13,014 nucleotides of DNA from NCBI GenBank assembly GCA_031275255.1, contig JAISPA010000013.1, positions 1-13,014 on the forward strand, written 5' to 3'. The notes beneath the pieces are model-generated. The model was not told the origin of the DNA, searched no databases, and worked only from the letters and a program-made list of their open reading frames with translations. Numbering within the stretch: position 1 is the first letter of the stretch; each line of letters opens with the position of its first letter. The position numbers and the translations under genes were made by a program. This document shows, one piece after another, positions 1-8,100 of the stretch. The DNA is from Acidaminococcales bacterium. Lineage in GTDB: Bacteria > Bacillota > Negativicutes > Acidaminococcales > JAISLQ01.

Positions 1-1165
1 GGTCGATTGCTTTGTCCGGCAAAAACCGGTCGGTTATGTAGCGGTTGGAAAGCGTCGCCGCCGCGACCAGGGCGGCGTCTTTTATTCTTACGCCGTGGTG
101 TACCTCATAGCGTTCTTTCAAGCCGCGCAGTATCGATATGGTGTCGTCCACGTCCGGCTCGCGCACCATGACCGGCTGGAAGCGCCTCTCCAGCGCGGCG
201 TCCTTTTCTATATACTTGCGGTATTCGTTGAGCGTGGTGGCGCCTATACATCTTAATTCCCCGCGCGCCAGCATGGGCTTCAGGATGTTACCCGCGTCCA
301 TGGCGCCTTCGGCCGCGCCCGCGCCCACGACCGTATGCACTTCGTCGATGAACATGATTATTTCGCCTTGCGCTTCCGCGACTATTTTCAGGACGGCTTT
401 GAGCCGTTCCTCAAATTCGCCGCGAAACTTTGCCCCGGCTACCAGCGCCGCCAGGTCAAGAGCGTATAAAGTTTTGCCTTTCAGCGTCTCCGGCACGTCG
501 CCGGCCGCGATGCGCCGGGCCAGCCCTTCGGCTATGGCCGTTTTGCCAACGCCCGGCTCGCCGATGAGTACAGGGTTGTTTTTTTTGCGGCGCGAAAGTA
601 TTTCAATCACGCGGCGAATTTCCTCGTCCCGGCCGATAACCGGGTCGAGTTTTCCTTCCCGCGCTTTCGCGCTGAGGTTTTGCCCGTATTTTTCCAACGT
701 CTGCCGGGAAGAGTCGTCCGCGCCCGTTTGCGCCGAATAGGCGGCGATGTGCTTTTCGATATTCTTCCTGGTTACGCCGTAACGGCGGCAAAGCTCTACC
801 ACGTCCGTTTCGCCGTCGCCGGCCAGAGCCCAGAGGATATGGCAGGGTTCGATAAGGGCACAGCGGCTTTTTTCGGCAAAATCCCCGGCCAGCGCCAGTA
901 CGCGGCTGACCGCCGTGTTCATGCGCAAAGCGCCTTCCGCGCCCCTGACCCGCGGCAGCCGTTCCAACAGGCTTTCCGCTTCTTTTTTGAAGGCGGCGCT
1001 GTCCATTTTAAGCTTTTGCAGCAGCCAGCCCAAAAACCCGCCGTCCTCCGTCAGCGCGGCTAAAATATGCACGCCGGTAAACTCCTGGTGATAATTGAGC
1101 AAAGCGTGTTTTTGCGCCAATTCCATTACTTTATTAGTATTTTCACTATATTTTTCCGGATTCAT
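1..1165 (-). CDS. clpB: ClpB protein disaggregase, N-terminal part (runs off the left edge)
   Basis: Hsp100 AAA+ unfoldase that, with DnaK/DnaJ/GrpE, threads aggregated cytosolic proteins through its hexameric ring. The visible 388 residues hold the Clp N-domain (about 1-145) and most of the first AAA+ module: Walker A GEPGVGKT (202-209), pore-loop motif AKFRGEF (245-251), Walker B IDEVHT (273-278), the [11 protein letters not shown] stretch and arginine-finger pair ERRF (326-329), ending in FLPDKAID just before the edge. The linker text ([11 protein letters not shown]) and the pore loop match ClpB better than ClpC. The pore-loop aromatic is Phe rather than the more usual Tyr. The start at 1165 has AAGGGG at 1176-1181, ten bases upstream; an ATG at 1175 is out of frame. 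The gene is divergent from the 354-residue hypothetical gene. I see no CIRCE element or CtsR box in the 98-bp gap. The middle domain and second AAA+ module lie outside the window. Confidence 0.96.
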   Translation of the reverse strand, partial: MNPEKYSENTNKVMELAQKHALLNYHQEFTGVHILAALTEDGGFLGWLLQKLKMDSAAFKKEAESLLERLPRVRGAEGALRMNTAVSRVLALAGDFAEKSRCALIEPCHILWALAGDGETDVVELCRRYGVTRKNIEKHIAAYSAQTGADDSSRQTLEKYGQNLSAKAREGKLDPVIGRDEEIRRVIEILSRRKKNNPVLIGEPGVGKTAIAEGLARRIAAGDVPETLKGKTLYALDLAALVAGAKFRGEFEERLKAVLKIVAEAQGEIIMFIDEVHTVVGAGAAEGAMDAGNILKPMLARGELRCIGATTLNEYRKYIEKDAALERRFQPVMVREPDVDDTISILRGLKERYEVHHGVRIKDAALVAAATLSNRYITDRFLPDKAID

Positions 1166-1175
1166 CGTTAAGCAT

Positions 1176-1181
1176 CCCCTT
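1176..1181 (-). promoter_or_regulatory. Ribosome binding site of clpB
   Basis: AAGGGG on the minus strand, ten bases from the ATG at 1165. It fixes the start, because the nearer ATG at 1175 abuts this site and is in another frame. Confidence 0.6.
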
Positions 1182-1210
1182 GTCAAATATTTTTGCGTCC
1201 CGCAGGTTTT

Positions 1211-1240
1211 TTCATTTGTCTGTAGAATTGTTTACATAAT
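1211..1240 (+). promoter_or_regulatory. Possible sigma-A-type promoter for the 354-residue gene
   Basis: CATAAT at 1235-1240 matches the -10 consensus in five of six positions. The best -35 at usual spacing is TTCATT (1211-1216, 18-bp spacer), which is weak. Transcription would start near 1247, leaving a very short leader ending at the ribosome site and ATG 1264. Weak support. Confidence 0.3.
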
Positions 1241-1247
1241 AACTTAT

Positions 1248-1252
1248 GGAGG
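1248..1252 (+). promoter_or_regulatory. Ribosome binding site deciding start at 1264
   Basis: GGAGG lies 11 bases before ATG 1264. The in-frame ATG at 1246 overlaps this site and has no Shine-Dalgarno sequence of its own, so 1264 is the preferred start. Confidence 0.65.
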
Positions 1253-1263
1253 CCTTTTATGCC

Positions 1264-2328
1264 ATGAACAGTAGCAGTATCATTATTTACCGGCTTTTTG
1301 ACATAGCCGACGAAATAGATTTGGATCATGTCCAGGCTCTGTGGGCCGCCCGGAACAAGATCGCTTCCCGGCTCAGGCTGGAAAGGGTTTCCCCCAAGGC
1401 CATCGCATTCAAAGACCCGCCGGTTTCCGTAGAATTGGGTTCGCATGAGATCATGCTCGGCGGGAGGCCCCACTTGGCGGAAATACGCGCCCGTATATAC
1501 GATATCGGCGTCATCAGCATAATCGTCCGCATTGATCTGCCGGAACAGGCGACCTACGACGATTTTCTGGATCTGGCGATCGCCAGCGAAAACATCCCTG
1601 AGGACAAAATACACGAGTTGGTCAAATCGGTCGCCGACACCATCAAACAAGCGCTGATCAAGCCGCGCGAGCCGGAGTTTGAGGAAGACCTTGTTGTTTA
1701 TTACCTGTACGAATGGAAAAAAGACTGGGACATAGTGCAGCTGCTTTTGAAAGACCGGATACCCGCCAGCAAGCAAACGAGAGAGGAAACTCTGGCCAAC
1801 TGCCTCTCTTACGCCGAAGACGTAGCCTATTTTACCTGGGACGCAGCCTTGGTTTACGATCCTTCGGGCAGTATGGACATTCCCGACCTTTTGGAGTTCG
1901 CCAACGCGCAGTTTCTGGAACTGCGCTATTATGACAACCTGCTGGAGAAAGAAATAGGCACAATGTATACGGAATTGGAAAAGATAACTTCCATATCCGA
2001 CCGGCAGCGCCTGCGCAACTACCGGCGCATCCGCGGCCAGTTGATGGAACTGGTGGCGGATGTGGCCAGCCTTACCGACCGCATCAACAATTCCCTGCGC
2101 GTCACCGAAGACGTTTTTTACGCGCGCGTCTATTCCCTTTACATACGGCTCCTGCGCGCCGACTCCTGGCGGCAAAGCATTGATTCCAACATCTCGGTCA
2201 TCCAGCGTACTTACAACATGCTCAACGAAGAGGTGATAACCCGCCGTTCGGAGTTTTTGGATACGGCCGTCGTCGCCTTGCTGGGACTGATTGCTTTGCT
2301 GAACATTTACGCCATCTTTCTGCGGTAA
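1264..2328 (+). CDS. Conserved hypothetical protein with a C-terminal membrane anchor
   Basis: A 354-residue protein of unknown function. The start is ATG 1264, because GGAGG at 1248-1252 is placed for it; an in-frame ATG at 1246 would add six residues. The body is soluble and mixed alpha/beta at the N-terminus (IYRLFDIADEIDL near residue 8, then an RIYDIGVISIIVRI strand-like segment near 77-90). It becomes long charged helices from about residue 200, including ANAQFLELRYYDNLLEKE and RINNSLRVTEDVFYARVYS. One hydrophobic segment, about 333-352 (TAVVALLGLIALLNIYAIF), is followed by only a couple of residues, so the protein is probably tail-anchored with its body in the cytoplasm; there is no signal peptide. 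The helix-plus-tail-anchor layout recalls the DUF155/RMD1 group, but I cannot see a convincing motif match, so this is an architectural analogy only. It is divergent from clpB, and no function should be assigned. Confidence 0.85.
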   Translation: MNSSSIIIYRLFDIADEIDLDHVQALWAARNKIASRLRLERVSPKAIAFKDPPVSVELGSHEIMLGGRPHLAEIRARIYDIGVISIIVRIDLPEQATYDDFLDLAIASENIPEDKIHELVKSVADTIKQALIKPREPEFEEDLVVYYLYEWKKDWDIVQLLLKDRIPASKQTREETLANCLSYAEDVAYFTWDAALVYDPSGSMDIPDLLEFANAQFLELRYYDNLLEKEIGTMYTELEKITSISDRQRLRNYRRIRGQLMELVADVASLTDRINNSLRVTEDVFYARVYSLYIRLLRADSWRQSIDSNISVIQRTYNMLNEEVITRRSEFLDTAVVALLGLIALLNIYAIFLR

Positions 2329-2350
2329 AAGGTCTTTGCCTTTTTATTTT
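2327..2350 (+). terminator. Weak possible intrinsic terminator
   Basis: AAAAGG (2327-2332) pairs with CCTTTT (2339-2344) over a six-base loop and runs into a T-rich tract. The stem begins inside the stop codon of the preceding gene and is AT-rich, so it would be weak. Confidence 0.35.
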
Positions 2351-2373
2351 TTTGTCTTTTTGACCTTTTGACT
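2350..2373 (+). repeat. Three tandem octamers TTTTGNCY
   Basis: TTTTGTCT (2350-2357), TTTTGACC (2358-2365) and TTTTGACT (2366-2373) follow each other without spacers. On the minus strand they read as RGTCAAAA-type units, resembling CtsR half-sites, but CtsR operators have three bases between heptamers and these have one. No gene start lies nearby on the minus strand. It may be a low-complexity tract. Confidence 0.55.
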
Positions 2374-2617
2374 ATATTGTACACCAGGGATAACTGTTTG
2401 GCAAGAGTTTATTTTCAAAGCCGAACTTACCATGGCAAATAGAAAAAGACATAGCCTAAAGCTGCGCCTTCTCTCTAAAACCTTTGAGGGGGCGGCTAAG
2501 CCGCGTCTTTTGGTCAGGCTGTCGCCGCCCGGCGGTGGCGGCTTCATGAACAAACAAGCCAAAGGGCGGCGCTGAAGGAAGTTTCGCTCAACCGCGATGG
2601 AAAAAGGAGGAGGATGA

Positions 2618-2863
2618 GTGATTTGCTGTGAAAAAGCGGCGGAACCCGCCATCGCCCGGGCCTATGGCGGGCATGCAAAAAATATGGAGTTGGACGTCCG
2701 CAAAAGGAGCGTGGTTTGCAAAGTTAAAGCCCAGCACAAGGGCTTGGGCATGATACCTGGCTTGGAGCGGCGGCGGGCGACGCGCCCGGATGCCGCTCTG
2801 GCAATCAGGAGGGGGCATGTTGGCGTTGGGCGGCACGCCGGTACGCCCCAAATACTGGGCTAA
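2618..2863 (+). CDS. Doubtful small ORF, 81 codons, GTG start
   Basis: The only argument for this ORF is translational: AAGGAGG at 2604-2610 sits seven bases before GTG 2618, an ideal spacing. The product would be basic, with two cysteines at the start (residues 3-4), many Arg and Gly residues near the C-terminus, no membrane segment and no motif I recognise. Against it, a strong inverted repeat (2645-2671) lies inside the ORF, an equally long ORF exists on the other strand, and the same ribosome site faces a five-codon ATG ORF at 2614. It is either a small unrecognised protein or a chance reading frame in GC-rich DNA. Confidence 0.2.
   Translation: MICCEKAAEPAIARAYGGHAKNMELDVRKRSVVCKVKAQHKGLGMIPGLERRRATRPDAALAIRRGHVGVGRHAGTPQILG
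2645..2671. repeat. Perfect inverted repeat with internal palindrome
   Basis: CCCGCCAT (2645-2652) and ATGGCGGG (2664-2671) are perfect 8-bp arms, and the loop contains the palindrome GCCCGGGC (2654-2661). No T-run follows, so it is not a typical terminator. Confidence 0.6.
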
Positions 2864-2896
2864 CCCTCCCCGGCAAGCCATGTCGGCCATAGAACG

Positions 2897-2927
2897 GGCA
2901 AGCTATGCTTGCTGAAAAAAGCTTGCC
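2897..2927 (+). repeat. Inverted repeat with two alternative 3' partners
   Basis: GGCAAGC (2897-2903) can pair with GCTTGC (2907-2912) across a three-base loop, or with GCTTGCC (2921-2927) across a 17-base loop. The two pairings are mutually exclusive. A six-A run (2915-2920) separates the competing arms. It lies about 120 bp upstream of the chemoreceptor start. Confidence 0.5.
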
Positions 2928-2980
2928 GCAGATGGTTAGTTTAGTAAGGGGATTTTCTTGGCTCGCGGCGCTTTGGGCGC

Positions 2981-3036
2981 GGCAATGCGAATTGTTTGCG
3001 CGGGCGTTGCCATAAATGGCAATTATTTATGGAGGG
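2981..3036 (+). promoter_or_regulatory. Structured leader and ribosome site of the chemoreceptor gene
   Basis: GGCAATGC (2981-2988) can pair with GCGTTGCC (3004-3011, one G-U). TTGCC (3007-3011) can instead pair with GGCAA (3018-3022). CATAAAT (3011-3017) pairs perfectly with ATTTATG (3025-3031), which ends on the first base of the GGAGGG ribosome site (3031-3036). That site is six bases from ATG 3043 and decides the start against in-frame ATG 3016. The overlapping pairings suggest, but do not prove, translational control. Confidence 0.4.
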
Positions 3037-3042
3037 TATATT

Positions 3043-4740
3043 ATGAAAATTCGCTTCAGCATATATAAAAAAATCCTTTTGGCGAACTTGTTGTGCTACT
3101 TAATCATATCTTTCGCTTTGATAAACGCGTATTCGTATTCGGCGGACAAAGCCATAAGCATCTTCAGCGGCGTGGTAAACCGCAGCGCCCCATTGGTTTT
3201 TGAGTCCAAAGACCTGCGGCAGGAATTGCGCGAGCAGGATCTTATGCTGACAAGGTACGCTTTATACAAAAATCCAGATTTTATAACAGCGTACAAGGAG
3301 TCGGTTGAAAAAAGCGAAAAACTCATGGCTTCCTTGTCCAAGCGGCTGATCACGCCGGAAGGCAGGCAAATGTGCGTTGACCTCGAGAACCAGCTCAAGG
3401 CTTACCGCAGCCTGCATGACGAATATATGCGGGCTGCCGCCAGCCAGGCGGGCATTGCGCCCGCCCTGCGCCAGCGGATGCTCCAGGGGTACGCGGACAC
3501 GGAAAAACAGGTTAACGAATACGCGCAGTTTTTACTTGACCGGATGGCTTTGCGTACCCGGCAGGCCAACGAAAATACCAGCCAGACGCTTAATTATATA
3601 ATGTCCGCAATGATTTTGTTAATATTGCTGGCTCTTGTCATTACCGCCGTCTTTGTGAAAAGGCTCACGCAGCCTATCCGCAAAGCGGTGGCCGTTGCCG
3701 ACGCCATAGCGCACAACGACCTTACCAGGCATGCGCTAAGTTATAAAGGCAATGACGAGATAAGCGATCTTGCGCGCTCGTTTGAAAACATGGTCAAAAA
3801 CCTGCGCGCGACTATAACCGACATCCTCGGTTTGGCGGGCAATCTTTCGGAATCATGCAAAGAAGTGGACGCCAACGCGGGGCACGCGGCTGAATCGGCG
3901 CAAAACATAGCGTCTTTGGTCGACAACATGGCGGATATGCAAACAAAACAGTCCGCTCTGTACAACAAAGCGGACGCCGATATAAAAGATATGGATTCCG
4001 TTATCTCGTCAATAATAACAGCCATAGAGCATATCGAAAACATCTCGAAAGAGAGCGACCGAGCCGCCCAATCAGGGCACGGCGCGCTGGAGGAAGCCCA
4101 AAAGCAGATGCGGCGGATAAATTGCGCCATGGAAAAATCCACCGGCGTCGTCAGCACACTTGACGGCAGTTCCAAAAAAATCGGCGAGATTATAGACGTC
4201 ATCAGCAGCATCGCGAACCAGACCAATCTTTTGGCGCTCAACGCGGCGATTGAAGCGGCCCGGGCGGGCGAACACGGGCGCGGGTTCGCCGTCGTCGCCG
4301 AGGAAGTGAGAAAGCTGGCCGAGCAGGTGGCAACCGCCACACAGGAAACTTCCGACATTATTACGCAAATCCAGCGAGAGACGCAAAACGCCATAGACGC
4401 CATGAAAAACGGTTCCGACGAAGTGGCGAAGGGCAATGCCGTGATCGCCAACACCGGGCAGAGTTTTGACAATATAGCGGAACTGGTCGAAACCTTGAAG
4501 CAGGAAATAACGCAAGTCAAACAAAAAGCGGCGCGGCTGACGCAAGACAGCGAAAGCGTGTTCGGGGAAATAAACGCCGTGAAGGGAATATCGGACAAAA
4601 ACGCCGACGGCGCAAACAACATTAACGCCCTCACAGAGGAACAATCGGCCAATATGGAAGAAATATCCACTACCGTCAGGCAATTGGCGGATTTGGCCGA
4701 AACGATGAAAGCGGCCGTGCAAAAATTTAAAATGGCATAG
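3043..4740 (+). CDS. Methyl-accepting chemotaxis protein (transmembrane chemoreceptor)
   Basis: A 565-residue inner-membrane receptor that would control CheA kinase through CheW. TM1 is about residues 11-30 and TM2 about 187-205, enclosing an outside sensor of roughly 155 residues that looks helical throughout, consistent with a four-helix-bundle ligand domain (ligand unknown). HAMP follows at about 206-258. The cytoplasmic signalling coiled coil fills the rest, with the highly conserved hairpin tip at about 383-428 ([19 protein letters not shown] and [17 protein letters not shown]). There is no C-terminal CheR-binding pentapeptide; the protein ends KFKMA. The start is ATG 3043, because GGAGGG at 3031-3036 is placed for it; upstream in-frame ATG 3016 has no ribosome site and would put nine residues before the TM1 anchor. 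It stands alone, with an upstream structured leader and a terminator right after it. No other chemotaxis gene is in the window. Confidence 0.95.
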   Translation: MKIRFSIYKKILLANLLCYLIISFALINAYSYSADKAISIFSGVVNRSAPLVFESKDLRQELREQDLMLTRYALYKNPDFITAYKESVEKSEKLMASLSKRLITPEGRQMCVDLENQLKAYRSLHDEYMRAAASQAGIAPALRQRMLQGYADTEKQVNEYAQFLLDRMALRTRQANENTSQTLNYIMSAMILLILLALVITAVFVKRLTQPIRKAVAVADAIAHNDLTRHALSYKGNDEISDLARSFENMVKNLRATITDILGLAGNLSESCKEVDANAGHAAESAQNIASLVDNMADMQTKQSALYNKADADIKDMDSVISSIITAIEHIENISKESDRAAQSGHGALEEAQKQMRRINCAMEKSTGVVSTLDGSSKKIGEIIDVISSIANQTNLLALNAAIEAARAGEHGRGFAVVAEEVRKLAEQVATATQETSDIITQIQRETQNAIDAMKNGSDEVAKGNAVIANTGQSFDNIAELVETLKQEITQVKQKAARLTQDSESVFGEINAVKGISDKNADGANNINALTEEQSANMEEISTTVRQLADLAETMKAAVQKFKMA

Positions 4741-4765
4741 TGTCCCGTAACACCTGAAGGTTGTT

Positions 4766-4802
4766 AGCAAGCGGCGAAAAGACTGGCGCTTGCTGAGTTT
4801 TT
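4766..4802 (+). terminator. Intrinsic terminator of the chemoreceptor gene
   Basis: AGCAAGCG (4766-4773) pairs perfectly with CGCTTGCT (4787-4794), and five Ts follow at 4798-4802. It begins 26 bases after the stop codon. There is no T-run on the opposite strand, so it should act on the plus strand only. Confidence 0.8.
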
Positions 4803-4827
4803 GGGCATTATGGAACGCCGGGGGCGC

Positions 4828-4842
4828 GCCGCCGCCGCCGCC
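4828..4842. repeat. (GCC)5 trinucleotide repeat
   Basis: Five GCC units follow a GGCGCGCC palindrome in the gap between the convergent chemoreceptor and ydbC-like genes. It is noncoding and possibly unstable in length. Confidence 0.7.
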
Positions 4843-4876
4843 GTATAGCGCAAGGCTTCTTGGCAGGTTTCCCTGT

Positions 4877-5125
4877 TCATTTGCTGTCAAGCATAGTTAT
4901 CTCCGCGCTGAGCAACTCGCGCAATTTGCGCATTTCCGCCTCGGACAAGGTGATCCCTTTGCCCATTTTCTCATGCCCTTCGTTCCAGTCGCGGATGTCG
5001 TACTTTGGCTCGCCCCCGTTCCAGCTGACACGGTTAAACTCCTTGCGCCATCCTTTGCTGCCCTCTGAGATAACGCCAAGCTCATTTACAACTTCAAACT
5101 TGAAATCGCCCTTTTTCGTGGCCAT
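4877..5125 (-). CDS. YdbC-like ssDNA-binding protein (PC4 family)
   Basis: An 82-residue protein matching the bacterial YdbC/PC4 (COG4443) family as I remember it: FEVVNELGVISE (10-21), then GWRKEFNRVSWNG (25-37) and EPKYDIRDW (39-47), followed by HEKMGKGITL (51-60) and a C-terminal helix. Family members are small beta-sheet-plus-helix proteins that dimerise and bind single-stranded DNA with little sequence preference; the length is normal. The start at 5125 is four bases after the stop of the helicase gene, and AGGGG (5133-5137) lies within the last codons of that gene, seven bases upstream, so translation is probably coupled. The placement suggests that it works with the helicase-nuclease, perhaps by coating or presenting ssDNA, but this is inference; YdbC-type genes also occur alone as ordinary cellular genes. 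I see no strong terminator downstream. Confidence 0.85.
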   Translation of the reverse strand: MATKKGDFKFEVVNELGVISEGSKGWRKEFNRVSWNGGEPKYDIRDWNEGHEKMGKGITLSEAEMRKLRELLSAEITMLDSK

Positions 5126-5129
5126 ATCA

Positions 5130-8100
5130 TCACCCCTGTTTCACTCGCCACGCCGGTTTCCCCTCTGTGGCGACAGATCCCCTTTTTTCAAAACAGTATT
5201 GCGTGCCGTATTTTTGCAACGCGTTTTCAATGGCGCCATGCGCATCTGGTGTATCCAAAACCCAAAGGAAACTGCCGCCGGTTGCGCGCTTGTCGATATA
5301 AGCGGCCCCTATTTTGTTGAGCGCGTCTTTCAATGAAGAAGCGGGCGCTGATATTTGCCCGGCAATTTTCTTTGGGCCGTTCTTTGGCTTGGCGGGACAC
5401 GGCTCATTTTCTTTTGAGAAGGGCATGTCAAATGCCCCGGGACCGGGCGCGCCCAAGGGCGCTAAGATGCTCTGGCCGTCCAAAAGTTGGGCGGCCCTTG
5501 TTTTTACTCGCTCCAATAACGCGGATGTTTGCGGCACGCTTGTATCGCCGGCATTGTTTTCGGGAACAATGCCACATTCGCGCAATTGGGCAAACACGCC
5601 CTCCATCGTCTTTTGCGGATGGCGGTAATACTCGCTGCCGCGAATGCGTATAAACGTCCAACCAATACGCTCAAGTATTGCCTGGCGCTCCATATCTGAA
5701 CGTATCTGATATTCGCTGCTGTGCCACGCTTCGCCGTCGCACTCTAAGGCAATTTTCCTGTTGCCGCAACTGACCGCCATGTCAATCCGGTATGCGGAGC
5801 CAACTTGATATTGCTGGACAATAGTATACCCTGCCGCCGTTAGTGTTTTTGCCACCGCTTCCTCAAAGGCGGAATCGGACTTCTTCATAATCCGGTCAAT
5901 TTTCTGGCTGTAGGCGGAAGGATTGTGCGCATATTCAAGCAAGTCGCGGCGTATGTCGCCAGGTTTCAGGTCTTTTACGCAATCAAGGGAGTGCACAACC
6001 CATAATTGCTCTTTTGCCCTGCTGGCAGCCACGTTATAGCGCTGCTTTGTAGACGCGTCAATGCCGTCGCCTGTCATACGCAAAGGGCCGTCCCCTTCGT
6101 TGCTGTCCACAAGCGAAAGAAAAATCACATCGCGCTCGTCCCCTTGGAAATGCGAAGCGTTGCCGAAAATCATGCGTCTTTCCTCGATTGTTGAAGCGGG
6201 AAGGCATTTAAGTATCTGTGTTTGGATTAGTTGCGCCTGTTGGTCGCCTAAGAGCGATATAACCCCGAACGTCATTTTGCTATATTCAGGCTGCTCAATA
6301 CAAGCGGCGATAAGGGACAGGATGCTTTGGGCTTCGCGGGGATTGGTTTTATTCCGCTCGCGCGCGCCTCCGCTTACGCGATAGTTCACTACCTGTGGGG
6401 CAAGTTTCGCCGTTGCGGCATCGCGCAGTGGCTTTATCTTATAGTCATAGCTTAGTTTGTTGCTGTAGCCGATAATATCCGGCAGGCATCTGAAATGCTC
6501 GCGCAGCATCAGGGGCTGAAAGGTAGTCAGCGCGATGTCGTACAAGGAGGCTTTGGCATCGTATAGCCAATGGTTCGGGATTTTATCAATATATATATCC
6601 ATGAGCGCGTTAACCCGGTCGACGTCTATCCCGACCGCAAGAGGGCTGACTTGCTTGTCGTCTCCGACTATGATGGCTTTTTTTGCCATATAGAGAATGC
6701 CGAGCGAGGAAAGGTCGCATTGGCTTGCTTCATCCACGATGATTACATCAAATTTGTTCTCTGCTGGATTCAACGAATCCAGCGCTTTGCCTATTGGCAT
6801 TATCCAAGCGGGGACGGCATCCAGGCAAACAGACATTTGCTCCCTTGCCCGCCTGCGGTATAGAGGCGCTTTCTTGCCCGTGCCCTTGCCAATTTTTTTG
6901 ACCGTGAGTTTCCAACCTTGTAAAGCCTGGCGCATGTCAAGATTGGATTCTGTCTTTCGCAGCAAATGGAACCACGCTTGGTTTGCCGCGAGTTCCGCGG
7001 TCGCTTCACGGAGTTTGACGCTCAGCAAAGCATTGTCTTTTTGCAGGGACTCAAACGGTTGCGCCGTTATGCCGTCGATGATTCCGGCAAATTGTTTCCA
7101 TTTCCAGGCATCTTCTATATTATCAGGGCAAACGCTTGCCCCATGAACGCCCTGCCTCCCTTCTATGGCTTCGGCCCATTTGGGGGCGTGTTTTCGGATT
7201 TTTCCCAATATCCCGCTTTTCTTTTGAATGTCTTCGTATTTAGCGTAAACAGTTTCAAGCTGCGCGTACCCTGCCCGATATGCCTCTTTGTCGTTTGTCG
7301 CAACCGCGCTTTTCAGCTTCTTGCAGATGCTTGACGCACTTAGTGAGTTTTCGGAAAGAAGGCCAAGAACGGTATTTTTTCTTGATTTCGCAGCATCAAG
7401 CAGAGTATTTTTCCTGCTTTTCTCGAATTGGTACGATTCCCAATCATGTACAGATTTTAACTGTTTGGGCAATCCTCCAACAATACCCTGAAACAGTTTT
7501 TCAATTTGAATTTGTTCAGTATCCATTGCCGCAATGGGAAATACTTTTTCAAACGAAAGGCCCGTGCTCTCTACGTCTTGTTTGAAAACTGGAAATTTAT
7601 TTTGATGCCAGTCAAGATAATGCCGAATCTTATCAACGAAACGGATTGCGATGTTTTCCGGTTCATCGCCTAACGCATTAAACTCCGGCGCGCCGCCTTT
7701 GCCGGGCAATTCGTTCCATAATGGGGCTATGCCATCTCTCTTTTTGCCTATCTCAATAAATGCGAGCAAAGTCTCCAAATCATCGCCGCTGGACATTAAT
7801 TTGCCATTTATCTTTACTCCGTTGAAAACAATAGTTGCTTCTTTGTTGAAAATATTGAATATAAAATCAAGAGCAGAAAGCTTTCCTTTCTTGGCGATGG
7901 ATTTTAGCCTGGGGATGTTTCCGGTTATCATTTCGCAGGTGATTTCAGGGTTCACGTCAATAATCCGGCCAGTCAGGCATACGGCATTCCGAGATGAAAA
8001 CTGCGCCGCATCTTCTATCAATGAGCATAGCTTCTCCCAGCGCCGGCGATATCCTCCGCCCCGCTTGCCGTCGGCGGCGGCAGTGGTTGCCCACTTTTCA

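Larger units (their letters stand above)
2329..3042. other. 714-bp gene-poor region with many inverted repeats
   Basis: No convincing gene is seen here. It contains a tandem octamer array and GC-rich inverted repeats: GCGGC/GCCGC (2492-2504), GCCGCC/GGCGGC (2524-2542), CCCGCCAT/ATGGCGGG (2645-2671), AAGCCC/GGGCTT (2727-2745) and GCAAGC/GCTTGC (2898-2912). The last 60 bases form a structured leader for the chemoreceptor gene. A 47-codon basic ORF (2432-2575) has no ribosome site. An 81-codon GTG ORF (2618-2863) does have one and is listed separately. I see no tRNA, no B12 box, no c-di-GMP riboswitch signature and no clear sigma-A promoter. It could be a dispersed intergenic repeat or decayed sequence; which one cannot be told from a single copy. 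Confidence 0.6.

Noticed and set aside
1181..1186. TTGACA on the minus strand just before clpB, like a -35 box
   Set aside because: It overlaps the ribosome site and is only 15 bases from the ATG, so it cannot be the -35 of the clpB promoter.
1183..2175. 330-codon minus-strand ORF opposite the hypothetical gene
   Set aside because: It is an antisense shadow of a gene with a good ribosome site and conserved features; its product shows no motif.
2350..2373. CtsR operator for clpB
   Set aside because: The half-site spacing is wrong and it lies more than 1 kb from clpB, beyond another gene.
2432..2575. 47-codon basic ORF starting at ATG 2432
   Set aside because: No ribosome site or recognisable motif, and it runs through GC-rich inverted repeats.
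2588..2890. 100-codon minus-strand ORF
   Set aside because: The product is Pro-rich and low complexity with no motif, and it opposes another doubtful ORF; probably a GC-driven open frame.
2329..3042. c-di-GMP (GEMM) or cobalamin riboswitch upstream of the chemoreceptor
   Set aside because: I looked for the conserved GEMM bases (GGGCAAACC, ACGCAAAGCC) and a B12 box and did not find them.
3741..4670. 309-codon minus-strand ORF opposite the chemoreceptor gene
   Set aside because: It is a Ser/Ala-rich antisense shadow of the conserved signalling domain.
4072..4890. 272-codon minus-strand ORF reaching into the convergent gap
   Set aside because: It is antisense to the chemoreceptor; there is no recognisable domain, and it crosses the terminator.
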